Below the pieces are notes generated by a model. The model was not told the origin of the DNA. It saw only the letters and a program-made list of their open reading frames with translations, and did not search any database. Below are positions 24,830 to 34,061 of a stretch of DNA of 36,091 nt, in pieces (the stretch's first letter is position 1; each line of letters opens with the position of its first letter). This stretch comes from an uncultured Lachnospiraceae bacterium (GTDB taxonomy: Bacteria > Bacillota > Clostridia > Lachnospirales > Lachnospiraceae), in contig CALZHV010000001.1 of the NCBI GenBank assembly GCA_945787485.1, positions 1 through 36,091 of the forward strand, given 5' to 3'. A program made the translations under genes and the position numbers.

Positions 24830-27800
24830 ATGGATACAAGAGAAAAATTTATCAGTTTAATAAAAAATTCACCGGTAGAGAAGCTCCAACCGGTATTTGA
24901 ACTTGTGGCAGATGAACTCATAACTTCTCCCGTAAGCGAAAAGCCTATCAAAGAGAATGTTAGTTCTCGCATTGAAAAATCAGGGTACATACTCTTTGAA
25001 CATTACAATGATATAGATATGGTTATAACAAAGGGCGAAAATATCCAACTTGATTTCAGAGGCCGTTCTGTCGATGTTTCCGTTACAAACGATACCCTTA
25101 TTCCTAAGTCATACATACTTGCCGGAGAACGACTTTTTGTAATAGGCAAAATAAGTGGCGAATTATGTTATGCTAAAGTGGTCGCAAACAAAGAGTTCTA
25201 TAATATGTTTTCTGCTTTTGAATCTCTCGAAGCCAAAACAGATGCGATGCAAAGATTTTCCAATCTTGCAAGCGATGTCCAAGTTAACATAAAAAATGAA
25301 TTAGCCGGTAGAATTAACCCTACGGTTCATAACGCCAAAAGAGGATTAACTCAAGTTGCAGATCTCCGTTTCAAGTTCGATATGTGTCGTCATACTTATA
25401 CTCCTCAACAGCAAATGGATATTGAGGCTTTGTTTGAGAACCAAAAGCGTGGCTCCTCAACAACAAGAGACCGTGCGTTACGAGGACTTATGTATATTCT
25501 TAACATAAACCAAGCTACGGTTGAAGATGTTAATTATACAAAAACCGAATTGAAGAATAAGGTTAGCAAGTATATTTATAAACAAGACAAAGTTGTTGAT
25601 AATATAGTTGAAGCCATCATCGCAGCAAAACACAGCGCCTCAAAAGGTTGTTCTATACTTTTAGTAGGACCTCCGGGTACAGGTAAAACTGCCGCTCCCA
25701 AAGCAATAGCTAAAGCACTTAATATCCCTTTCTTTAAGATCCCTTTAGGTTCATGTTCCAGCGTTGTGGATATAATAGGCGATTCGCCCCTCTACGATGC
25801 GAGCGATTGCGGAGAGGTCGTAAAAAACTTCTATAAAGCGGGTACCACCCGTGTTATCATGCTTTTAGATGAATATGATAAAGCATTTGAAAGCAGTAAA
25901 GAAGGTGGCAAGGCAAGCAAGCCTTTTAACGATGCTCTTTCAGACGAGCATTGTTTTAAAGATGCTTTTTTGGGTACATTCATTAACACAGAGAACTGTA
26001 TATGGATAGCGACAGCCAATAGTACAGAGGGTATAGCAGAGCATCTGCTTAACAGAATGACTGTAATTAATGTTGATGAATACAGTATTGAAGAGAAGAT
26101 TGAAATTGCACAAAACTACATTTTGCCCGATATATTAAGTAACTTTAATACCAAAGGTTTTTCTGTATCCATCTCAAATGAACTTATCAAATACATTATT
26201 GACAACTTTTGCATTGACGATGGTGTTCGTGATGTAAAGAAGCATCTTCAAAGCATCATCAACAACATAATATCAGCACTTGACGAACAAGGTCCTTTTA
26301 AAAATGTCGCAATAACTCATGAAATCATTGACAATGTTCTCAATCAGTATGTTGATGAAAATAATCCCGAGATTATCTTTAGAAAAAACAAAGCACTTTA
26401 TTCGCCAAAGGTTGTTGAAGAAATCAAAGCTACAATCGCAAAACTTCACAGAGAGGATATTGATGGTGACATTCGCATCAAATCGCAAAAGAAACTCGAA
26501 TACCTTGTGTATGCAGCCCCTTTGGGTGATGCGTTTGCAAATTTTGATAAAACCAGTTTTTTCAACAAACTTAACGAAACTCATTTTGGGCAGGAAAAGG
26601 CAAAGTTGGAAATTGCCCAGGCAATTAATATCAGTGCTGTAAAGGGCGAGCCGATAACCAACAATAGATTTTTATTAGTGGGTGGATATGGTATTGGAAA
26701 AAGCTCTATTGTAAAGAGCATTGCAAACGGCTCTAATGCAAAATATTGTAAGGTTGCTCTTAACGGTGTATCTAACGAAACAACAATTAAGGGGCACTCC
26801 GAATCATATATCGGTGCAGATGCAGGACTTATCGCTAAAGCAATTCATTCTATGAAAACATCAAAAGGCGTAATCCACCTTGATGAAATTGACAAAATCG
26901 GAAACCATAACGGCGTTCCTGTATCTAATACTCTTGTTGATCTTCTTGATGACAGTGGGGAGTTTAGTGATAATTTCTTAGGTGTACCTATTGATTTGTC
27001 TAATATCCTTTTTATTGCCACTGCCAATGACATAAATGCAGTTGACCCTGTAATCCGTGACCGCTTTACAATTATTTATCTTGATGGCTACACAAAAAAT
27101 GAGAAGTCTAAAATCATTGAAGATTACATCATTCCAAAGGTTGTCAAAGAAGTTTGCCCCGATACACTCAAAATGGCTTTCACATCTGAAGCAATTGAAC
27201 TTCTCAAATCTTCTTATTGCCTTTCCTTTGGCGTAAGAGACGCCGAAAAGGTAGTCCGTAAACTTGTAAAAGAAAAGCTTTACATACTTAAAAACGAACG
27301 TTCCGTAAAAGTAGGTGTAAAAGATATTAAAAGAGTGCTCGGAAATCCTCCTGCACCAAGAGGCAATTTCCCGGAAATGATTTATCCGGGACTTTCAAAA
27401 GGACTTGCTGTCACCGGCGACAACGTAGGCATGGCTTTTGCAATCGAAACTGCACTCATTCCTAACGATAACTCAGTCACAATTACCGGACTCCCAAAAG
27501 AAAGCACTATTGACAGTGTTAAACTTGCCATAACTTACATTAAATGCAATTATCCCGGGCTTTTGGACAACAAGGGAATTCATGTTCACTTTGCAGAGGG
27601 AAGCGTTCAGAAAGACGGGCCTTCAGCCGGTGTTGCAATTATGATGAGTATTCTTTCGGCCGGCCTTAAAGAAATAATTAAAGAAAATGTTGCCTACACG
27701 GGCGAAATCAACGCAAACGGCTACATTTTCAATATCGGAGGTACTAAAGAAAAAATCCAAGGTGCTCAAGAATCAGGTTGCAGCAAAGTGTTTATTCCCG

Positions 27801-27904
27801 AAGGAAACTACAAAGAACTTTCAAAAGAGGATTTAAACTTATTCTCTGTTGAGATTATTCCCGTAAAGCATATTTCACAAGTAATTGAAAGCGTGTTTCC
27901 CTAA
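24830..27904 (+). CDS. Lon-type protease with two AAA+ modules
   Basis: 1024 aa, AAAGGAG upstream. Residues 1-250 are an N-terminal region not recognised as the standard Lon substrate domain. AAA+ module 1 has Walker A GPPGTGKT (about 280-287), Walker B MLLDEYD (about 343) and VRDVKK. Module 2 has a Walker A variant GGYGIGKSS (about 617), Walker B VIHLDEID (about 680) and VRDAEK. Both resemble Lon ATPase modules. The C-terminal proteolytic domain carries Ser932 in KDGPSAG and Lys973 in IGGTKEK, with spacing close to that of the Ser679/Lys722 dyad of E. coli Lon. Standard Lon has one AAA+ module, so this is an unusual architecture. It would unfold and degrade cytoplasmic proteins, perhaps components of this block. 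Confidence 0.92.
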   Translation: MDTREKFISLIKNSPVEKLQPVFELVADELITSPVSEKPIKENVSSRIEKSGYILFEHYNDIDMVITKGENIQLDFRGRSVDVSVTNDTLIPKSYILAGERLFVIGKISGELCYAKVVANKEFYNMFSAFESLEAKTDAMQRFSNLASDVQVNIKNELAGRINPTVHNAKRGLTQVADLRFKFDMCRHTYTPQQQMDIEALFENQKRGSSTTRDRALRGLMYILNINQATVEDVNYTKTELKNKVSKYIYKQDKVVDNIVEAIIAAKHSASKGCSILLVGPPGTGKTAAPKAIAKALNIPFFKIPLGSCSSVVDIIGDSPLYDASDCGEVVKNFYKAGTTRVIMLLDEYDKAFESSKEGGKASKPFNDALSDEHCFKDAFLGTFINTENCIWIATANSTEGIAEHLLNRMTVINVDEYSIEEKIEIAQNYILPDILSNFNTKGFSVSISNELIKYIIDNFCIDDGVRDVKKHLQSIINNIISALDEQGPFKNVAITHEIIDNVLNQYVDENNPEIIFRKNKALYSPKVVEEIKATIAKLHREDIDGDIRIKSQKKLEYLVYAAPLGDAFANFDKTSFFNKLNETHFGQEKAKLEIAQAINISAVKGEPITNNRFLLVGGYGIGKSSIVKSIANGSNAKYCKVALNGVSNETTIKGHSESYIGADAGLIAKAIHSMKTSKGVIHLDEIDKIGNHNGVPVSNTLVDLLDDSGEFSDNFLGVPIDLSNILFIATANDINAVDPVIRDRFTIIYLDGYTKNEKSKIIEDYIIPKVVKEVCPDTLKMAFTSEAIELLKSSYCLSFGVRDAEKVVRKLVKEKLYILKNERSVKVGVKDIKRVLGNPPAPRGNFPEMIYPGLSKGLAVTGDNVGMAFAIETALIPNDNSVTITGLPKESTIDSVKLAITYIKCNYPGLLDNKGIHVHFAEGSVQKDGPSAGVAIMMSILSAGLKEIIKENVAYTGEINANGYIFNIGGTKEKIQGAQESGCSKVFIPEGNYKELSKEDLNLFSVEIIPVKHISQVIESVFP

Positions 27905-27934
27905 CTCAATAAAAGAGTCGCATAATTAAATAGT

Positions 27935-27965
27935 GCAGGCTTGCACAAAACCTGTACAAGCCTGC
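27935..27965 (+). terminator. Hairpin after the Lon gene
   Basis: GCAGGCTTG / CAAGCCTGC, a 9-bp perfect stem extended by three more pairs after one mismatch. No T run follows, so it may be a processing or partial-readthrough signal before the M50 gene. Confidence 0.5.
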
Positions 27966-27994
27966 CTCAATCGAACATATAAGGAGTTTTTACC

Positions 27995-28978
27995 ATGAGA
28001 TACCCAAAATGGAACAATTACTGCGCAATAAAAAGAAAAGATAATGCTGTTGAAGTTACTAACAATCTTTTAGATGAGTCTTTTCTTCTTCCTACTGATA
28101 TGGTTCTTTGGGGAAAACAACTTGATGGAAAAACAAATCCTTTCAGTATAGATCCAACAATTAACAGGGTGACTATACGTAATTGGTTAAAAACTCTTGA
28201 TGCGTTTGATTGCATAAGAAGAAGCAGAGTTCTAATGAAAGCAAAAGGCACTTTTCTTTACAGTATATATATTCCAAAAAAAATCACGGTAAACATGTGC
28301 GTGTTTTTCTGGCTTTATAACAAGGCTTTGCAATTACTATTTTTACCAATGCTCATTTTAGGCATCTACTATTTTTCAACTCATCCTGCTTATAGCAGTG
28401 GCGGATTATACCTTGGCTTTATTTTTGGACTTGCACTTAGTATGTTATTACATGAAATCTCTCATGCCTGTGCTACACTTGCCTGTCCCAAAGGGAGATT
28501 CTTCGAAATCGGAATTGGAATATCAAACTTTATTATGCCTATAGCATACGCACTCATTGATGAAAAATGTATAAAAAGCAAATTTCAAAAGATTCAAATT
28601 AATCTTGCAGGAATTGAATCCAACTTACTGCTCTGTGGACTGTCTCTTCTGCTTGCCGGGTTATTTCCCGAAACATTTTCCGGGTTCTTTTTAGGGATTG
28701 CGATTCAAAACGGTTTTTTAGGATTGTTAAACCTTGTTTTCTGTAACGGTATAGATGGTGCTAATGTGATCAGCTTGCTTTTAGGCGATAATACAAACGA
28801 GTTTATCAACAAATCAAGAGGATTTGTTTTTAGCAAAAAGAAAAGGCAAAAAGAACTAAACAAAGGCATTACCGGATACGCCATTGTAACAGCCGCATTT
28901 GTTTTTCAATTTTTACAATTAACTTTGCCGGCGCTATACATATGGAATGTTTTAAGTATAATCGAGGTGTTTGAATGA
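27995..28978 (+). CDS. M50-like membrane zinc metalloprotease
   Basis: 327 aa, AAGGAG upstream. Residues 1-100 are soluble, possibly a small winged-helix-like domain. Several membrane helices follow, and the zinc motif HEISH is at 153-157 at the membrane face. The third ligand is likely Asp in the segment NGIDGANVISLL, comparable to the N-x-DG motif of site-2 proteases. M50 enzymes cleave proteins within the membrane, in signalling or peptide maturation. Here a target such as the anchored kinase-like or PP2C protein is conceivable. It overlaps the next gene by four bases. Confidence 0.82.
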   Translation: MRYPKWNNYCAIKRKDNAVEVTNNLLDESFLLPTDMVLWGKQLDGKTNPFSIDPTINRVTIRNWLKTLDAFDCIRRSRVLMKAKGTFLYSIYIPKKITVNMCVFFWLYNKALQLLFLPMLILGIYYFSTHPAYSSGGLYLGFIFGLALSMLLHEISHACATLACPKGRFFEIGIGISNFIMPIAYALIDEKCIKSKFQKIQINLAGIESNLLLCGLSLLLAGLFPETFSGFFLGIAIQNGFLGLLNLVFCNGIDGANVISLLLGDNTNEFINKSRGFVFSKKKRQKELNKGITGYAIVTAAFVFQFLQLTLPALYIWNVLSIIEVFE

Positions 28979-29355
28979 AAAAGAAAAACAAGGCATATTC
29001 TTCATTATTCATAGCGACAATAACAATACCTACAATTTCATCTATATTTGCAGTGCGTTATTTGTCTTTAATTTCACTAATAATCATTATGGCAGGTGTA
29101 CTTCTTATGCTTAGATTACCAATATTCAAGCACCGTGAAAATCTTTGGATGTTTGTGATAGCAACCTTTGCAACAATACCGGTTAATATTATTCTTGTTA
29201 AACATATCAGCGAGTCTTTTTTCTTTGATTATGGCGGAATAGCAATTTATATTTCTAAAGGGTTTGTCATTTATGCCGTATTATTTGCTGTTGAACAAAT
29301 TGCACTTGGTATCATAACCCGTTTTTTTTACAGAAAACAATACAAGCTTTTTTAA
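28975..29355 (+). CDS. Small multi-pass membrane protein
   Basis: 126 aa with about four hydrophobic helices, a lysine-rich N-terminus (KKKNKAYSS) and a basic C-terminus. Not recognised. Translationally coupled to the M50 gene (ATGA overlap), so it may form a complex with it. Confidence 0.65.
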   Translation: MKKKNKAYSSLFIATITIPTISSIFAVRYLSLISLIIIMAGVLLMLRLPIFKHRENLWMFVIATFATIPVNIILVKHISESFFFDYGGIAIYISKGFVIYAVLFAVEQIALGIITRFFYRKQYKLF

Positions 29356-29373
29356 TTGTCAGGAGGCAGAACC

Positions 29374-30249
29374 ATGTCACAAGATATCAAGATTCCAATC
29401 AAAGCTATTCTTGAAGTTTGTTGCGAACTTAACGAATCCGCTTTTGATGAATACGACTTCATTTTATTGAGAAAGTACTTCATAGCACTTCTTAATTTGA
29501 ATGTGCTCCAACCTAATAATCTCCCTGCCGTAGTCGAGCGTTTCACGAAACACATTCATAGTATTAATGTTGTTCAAAATCCTCCGTGTAAAGACTTAAT
29601 CACAACTGGATATGATATTGAATTATGGGAAATAAAAAACTATGTCATTATTGAGAGTTGTATATATATTAACGAAACCCTGCTTGTAAATGATGAGAAT
29701 TATGTAATTACTCTGTACAAAGCAGTTTCGGATATTGTGTTGCAAATACCACATTATGATATGTTGTTTTCTAACATACTGTCTAATATTCTCGGTGAAC
29801 ATGTTTATCACATGGATAATCGTTCAAGCAAAGTCTTACTTCCAAAAACACATATCGAGATAATAAACGGAAAGCAAATAGAAACAAGAACAAGTTATAC
29901 CGGATTTGAATTACCAACTCTTTTATTTGAGCAACTCTTATGTGTTTACGAGATCGATATATTCGACATTTTAAAAACAACAATTGAAAAAGATGTTGCA
30001 ACGGCATGTCGCAAATTGTTTAGAGAACACGATGGTATGATCTTTACAAGGCGTATAATCAATGTATTTGATCACTATTGTGAAAGATTAATATATGGTC
30101 GTCTGTGTAAGACTGAATGGAATGACATACAAATATTACAAATTGATATGGCAAAGAAATTTAAACATAATTCCGCTTGGTTAAAAAGGTTTTGCTTTTT
30201 ATCAACCATTGAAGAACTCAGGAAAATATCAGAAGAATCGTTTGAGTAG
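29374..30249 (+). CDS. Unknown soluble protein
   Basis: 291 aa from ATG 29374, with AGGAGG seven bases upstream (a TTG at 29356 is inside the RBS region). Mostly helical by composition, no membrane segments, no motif recognised; a basic stretch (ATACRKLFREHDGMIFTRRI) lies near residues 210-228. It follows the membrane-protein gene by 18 bases, so it belongs to the same transcript. Confidence 0.6.
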   Translation: MSQDIKIPIKAILEVCCELNESAFDEYDFILLRKYFIALLNLNVLQPNNLPAVVERFTKHIHSINVVQNPPCKDLITTGYDIELWEIKNYVIIESCIYINETLLVNDENYVITLYKAVSDIVLQIPHYDMLFSNILSNILGEHVYHMDNRSSKVLLPKTHIEIINGKQIETRTSYTGFELPTLLFEQLLCVYEIDIFDILKTTIEKDVATACRKLFREHDGMIFTRRIINVFDHYCERLIYGRLCKTEWNDIQILQIDMAKKFKHNSAWLKRFCFLSTIEELRKISEESFE

Positions 30250-30362
30250 TCCACATTTTTTAGATTTTATTCTCATAAACGCACATCGTTTTCACATTAT
30301 AGTGTATATAAAAAATCTTATTCATGTTAGAATATTATTGCTAATCAAGGTGGTGAGAGATA

Positions 30363-31988
30363 ATGACAACTGAAACAATAACTATTAACAAGGGATTTAA
30401 GAGTATTCAGAAAATAGACAGGCTTGATTTGTACTCTGCCTATGATATAGTATTAGGAACATCAAAACAGTTTAGATATTCCAAAGTAATGGCTGATATA
30501 AAGGACAACGCTGCTTATTTCAAAAAGGATTTATTGGTATGTCCTGCTTGTGGATTTCAATTTGGTGCATACAAGCATACCATTGGAGGATATAATCCCC
30601 AAAAGGTAATCAATCGTTCAAAAGCGTATGAGTGGTGTAATATTATTTCTTTTTTTGATGAACCGCACAAGGCTTTGAATTTATATAGACCATTTATTCC
30701 CACTAACGATATTATATGTCCCAATTGCTCTCACTCTGCACCCATTTCGCCAAAAAAAGAATGTTATACATTTCAATACAGCAGACACAAACTCACCATA
30801 AGTACAGAATTAACATGTATTAAAGATGTTCTAAAACTCCGGTGGGCTGGTGGATTTACGACTACGGATTTTCCATTAACAGAATCTTTAACATTCAATT
30901 TCAAAAAAGGTCATATTTTTTTAACACTAAAAACGAAGAATAGAACAATATGTATAAAAGATATATCCAATTTTTACTTAAATACTTCCAGTAAACTTGT
31001 TTCTGAAATTGACAACAATGCATTTATTAAAGGTACATTAAAAAGATATTTTCTCAAAGAATGGAAAAAGTCATTGCCATATAAAAAAGCTGAGTTGAAC
31101 TTCAAAAGATTTTGCGAAATGACCATATTCATGGGATATACAAAAGAGTTCTATTCGTACATACCCTATGAATACAGCAGTAATAAAGAAGCCGTATATT
31201 GTGATTTATTCGGAAAAATTCGTAAAAATCTTCAAAGGTATGAATTGACTCCGAAATTCTTCAATACTTCTTCGCTGCCAAAAACCAAAGCAATAAAAAG
31301 AATTATGTTTGGTAGTCCCTATCTGTTCTTTTACATTGAAGAGATAGAAAAACTTTACAGAATTCTGGGCGATGTAAATTATTTGATTACATTTTTAAAA
31401 AATAGCAAAGCGTTTGTTCTGCTGTCATTTATGCATAAATATGATAATGTTTTCGTGTTTTATGAGGATTACTCAAAAATCAAGAGCAGAAATTCTTTGT
31501 TAAAAAACATACTTTGTAACAGTATTGATTTTAATAAATACAGTATGATATATTTGTCTTATGGAGAAAAGCATAGAAGGATGGCACAAAAATACTGGAA
31601 AGACGATTTTGATGGCCATATAAATGCTGAATTACAAAATTTTCCCGGTGCTGTCAGACTTGAAGAATTTTTATATCCTGATAATGTGCCTGTTTTTAGT
31701 AAAATGAGTATGGACGGATACACGTTTTGTCTTTTAAAAACAAGAAATGACTATGTTTATTATGGAAAAAAATTAAGTAATTGCTTAGGAGAGATGCAAA
31801 TTTTTAACCCCGTAATCTGTATGAACAAAAACGGTCATGCCGTTGCTGCTATAGAAGTTAATACACGTAATATGTTTGTTGAACAGGCTCTTCTTAAAGA
31901 CAATGATCCAATTGAAGAAAATAAACTCGTTTATGCCACATTTAAAAAGTGGTGCAAGGCAAACTGTTTGCAATATGAGGAATCATAG
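30363..31988 (+). CDS. PcfJ-like protein with N-terminal zinc ribbon
   Basis: 541 aa, AAGGTGGTG upstream. Two CxxC pairs (CPAC at 60-63 and CPNC at 119-122) can bind one zinc. The last 110 residues match the PcfJ-like pattern: GYTFCLLKTRNDYVYYGKKL, the N-C-L-G segment, then NMFVEQALLKDNDPI. PcfJ-like proteins are encoded next to transfer genes of enterococcal conjugative plasmids and in many ICE; their function is unknown. A 113-base gap before it contains TTTTCACATTATAG, a partial match to the operator-like motif. Confidence 0.75.
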   Translation: MTTETITINKGFKSIQKIDRLDLYSAYDIVLGTSKQFRYSKVMADIKDNAAYFKKDLLVCPACGFQFGAYKHTIGGYNPQKVINRSKAYEWCNIISFFDEPHKALNLYRPFIPTNDIICPNCSHSAPISPKKECYTFQYSRHKLTISTELTCIKDVLKLRWAGGFTTTDFPLTESLTFNFKKGHIFLTLKTKNRTICIKDISNFYLNTSSKLVSEIDNNAFIKGTLKRYFLKEWKKSLPYKKAELNFKRFCEMTIFMGYTKEFYSYIPYEYSSNKEAVYCDLFGKIRKNLQRYELTPKFFNTSSLPKTKAIKRIMFGSPYLFFYIEEIEKLYRILGDVNYLITFLKNSKAFVLLSFMHKYDNVFVFYEDYSKIKSRNSLLKNILCNSIDFNKYSMIYLSYGEKHRRMAQKYWKDDFDGHINAELQNFPGAVRLEEFLYPDNVPVFSKMSMDGYTFCLLKTRNDYVYYGKKLSNCLGEMQIFNPVICMNKNGHAVAAIEVNTRNMFVEQALLKDNDPIEENKLVYATFKKWCKANCLQYEES

Positions 31989-32014
31989 AATTTTTTATTG
32001 AAAGAGGTTTAATT

Positions 32015-33232
32015 ATGAACAAAATTTTAGTAGTAAATTGCGGTAGTTCATCAGTAAAAAGTTGCGTTTATGAAATGCCGTCTGAAAAGATACTTTGCAG
32101 TTGTATTATTGAGAAGGTTGACACGGCTGAAGTCGGCATTTACACATACAAACTTCCTGATAAAAAAGGCAAACTGAAAAAAGTTATTACAGACGCAGAA
32201 ATTCATAAAAAGACAAGTCACTTAGATGCAATTAACAAAACTGTCGAATTGATTACAAGCAAGGAATATGGGGTAATTTCCGATTTAACTGAAATTGTCG
32301 GCATCGGTCATCGTGTTGTTCAAGGTGGCGAATATTTTAAAGAAAGTGTAATTATTAATGATAATGTAATTGATAAAATCCGCTCGCTTATACCGCTTGC
32401 ACCGCTTCATAATCCTGCACATATAACAGGTATTGAACTTTGTAAGAGCATTTTCAGCAATACTCCTCAGGTTGCCGTTTTTGACAATGCGTTTCACTAT
32501 ACAATGCCTGCGACATCATATATGTATGCTTTACCCTATGAGTATTATGAAAAGGACCACATACGTAAATACGGTGCCCACGGCACATCTCATAAATATG
32601 TAGCACAGAAAACCGCAGAAGTTATGAATAAATCATTAGCGGATATCAAACTCATAACTTGTCATTTGGGCAATGGTTGTTCTGTTACAGCAATAAAAGA
32701 CGGTAAAGTTCTCGATACGAGTATGGGACTTACTCCACTCGACGGCTTTATGATGGGTACACGCTCAGGTGCGGTTGACCCATCAGCGATTACATATCTT
32801 ATGAAAACTAAAAATATTTCAGTTGCTAAAATGAACAGAATTCTAAATAATAAAAGCGGTGTTTTAGGAATTTCAGGTGTAAGTTCCGATGACAGGGTTG
32901 TAGCCGAGGCTGCAGAAGACGGAAATTTACGGGCGCAACTTGCTCGCGATATGCAATGGTATCAAATCCGCAAGACGATTGGTTCATATATTGCAGCAAT
33001 GAACGGTGTAGATGCAATCACTTTCACAGGCGGTATCGGTGAAAATTGCCCTGAACTTCGTGAAAATGTAGTTGAAAATCTTTCTTACCTTGGAATGAAA
33101 ATCAATAAGGAAGCTAACAGTTTAAGAGGCATAGATAGAGAAATCACTACCGCTGACAGTAAGGTAAAAACTTATGTTATTGCAACCAACGAAGAACTGA
33201 TGATTGCAAAAGATGTCTTCAATTTAATTTAA
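32015..33232 (+). CDS. ackA: Acetate kinase
   Basis: 405 aa, full length for the family. Signature regions are complete: LVVNCGSSSVKS at the N-terminus (nucleotide/phosphate binding) and MGLTPLDGFMMGTRSGAVDP in the middle, with AFTGGIGENCPELRENV-type sequence (here TFTGGIGENCPELRE) near the C-terminus. It catalyses acetate + ATP to acetyl phosphate + ADP, and the reverse during fermentation. No phosphotransacetylase is adjacent. Transcribed with DUF1292 downstream. An odd cargo for a mobile element; it may be a duplicate of the chromosomal enzyme or mark core DNA. Confidence 0.95.
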   Translation: MNKILVVNCGSSSVKSCVYEMPSEKILCSCIIEKVDTAEVGIYTYKLPDKKGKLKKVITDAEIHKKTSHLDAINKTVELITSKEYGVISDLTEIVGIGHRVVQGGEYFKESVIINDNVIDKIRSLIPLAPLHNPAHITGIELCKSIFSNTPQVAVFDNAFHYTMPATSYMYALPYEYYEKDHIRKYGAHGTSHKYVAQKTAEVMNKSLADIKLITCHLGNGCSVTAIKDGKVLDTSMGLTPLDGFMMGTRSGAVDPSAITYLMKTKNISVAKMNRILNNKSGVLGISGVSSDDRVVAEAAEDGNLRAQLARDMQWYQIRKTIGSYIAAMNGVDAITFTGGIGENCPELRENVVENLSYLGMKINKEANSLRGIDREITTADSKVKTYVIATNEELMIAKDVFNLI

Positions 33233-33263
33233 AATATAAAAATGCATAACGGAGGAAAAAATT

Positions 33264-33518
33264 ATGGAAGAAAACAAATTTATTATTACAAACGATGACG
33301 GAACGGAAACAGAGTGCGATATACTTTTTACTTATGAAGATCCCGCTACTTCAAAAAACTATATTGTTTACAGTGACAAAACCGAAGATGAAGAGGGTAA
33401 CACAAACGTTTTTGCTTCGATTTTTGATCCAGAACAGGAAGATCCTATCTTGTATCCGATTGAAACCGACGAAGAATGGGCGAAAATTGAAAGTATTCTT
33501 GACGAACTTCAACAATAG
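33264..33518 (+). CDS. DUF1292 protein
   Basis: 84 aa, GGAGG upstream. The acidic sequence fits the DUF1292 pattern (TECDILFTYEDPATSKNYIV, VFASIFDPEQED, then a WAKIESILDEL helix). Function unknown. In Firmicutes such proteins usually sit near RNA-processing or housekeeping genes. Confidence 0.8.
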   Translation: MEENKFIITNDDGTETECDILFTYEDPATSKNYIVYSDKTEDEEGNTNVFASIFDPEQEDPILYPIETDEEWAKIESILDELQQ

Positions 33519-33544
33519 AAAAAATCCGGAAAGGAACTACAACG

Positions 33545-34037
33545 ATTGAATTACAGCAATATCGCGCTCCTTGGATTTCTGAAAAAGTTTACGATTTTTT
33601 AGGCTTTTATCCTCGTGTATTTTATTGTCTTGATAACTGCAGTTCATTCAAAGTGAGCTATCAAAGAACACTATACAGTTCTACGGAAGAAGCATACCAG
33701 GCACAAAAATTTATAAACACAGCCCCGGAAATATATGAGCTTATAAAGAGTTCGCCCTCAGCACATAATGCTCAAAGAATTGCACGAGATAATCAGCACC
33801 TACAACGTGATGATTGGGATGAAGTAAAACTTAATATAATGGAAGAAATCTTAATTACAAAAAGTGAATCAGCATCCCTATGTTGCAAAAAAGCTTTTAC
33901 AAACGAAAGACTATCTTATTGTTGAAGATAGCCCTTACGATTCCTATTGGGGATGCGGAAGCGAACGCAATGGTAAAAATCAATTAGGTCGTTTTTGGAT
34001 GAAAATTCGTGATCGGCTAAAAGCAGAACACAATTAA
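33545..34037 (+). pseudogene. NADAR (YbiA-like) gene with a frameshift
   Basis: The reading frame from about 33545 encodes the NADAR hallmarks YSSTEEAYQAQKF and, after a +1 shift near 33860-33870, HPYVAKKLL and SPYDSYWGCGSERNGKNQLG, ending at TAA 34037. NADAR enzymes remove damaged riboflavin intermediates or ADP-ribose, and some act in phage defence. Without the shift, translation stops at 33925. No ATG is in frame; ATT 33545 has AAAGGA at good spacing, and GTG 33653 is the first common start. Either a decayed gene or a sequencing indel. Confidence 0.75.
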
Positions 34038-34061
34038 GCAACAGAAAGTTGAGGAATAAGT

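Noticed and set aside
33295..33549. Second 84-codon frame overlapping DUF1292
   Set aside because: It has a lysine/isoleucine-rich shadow composition; the other frame has the RBS and a family match.
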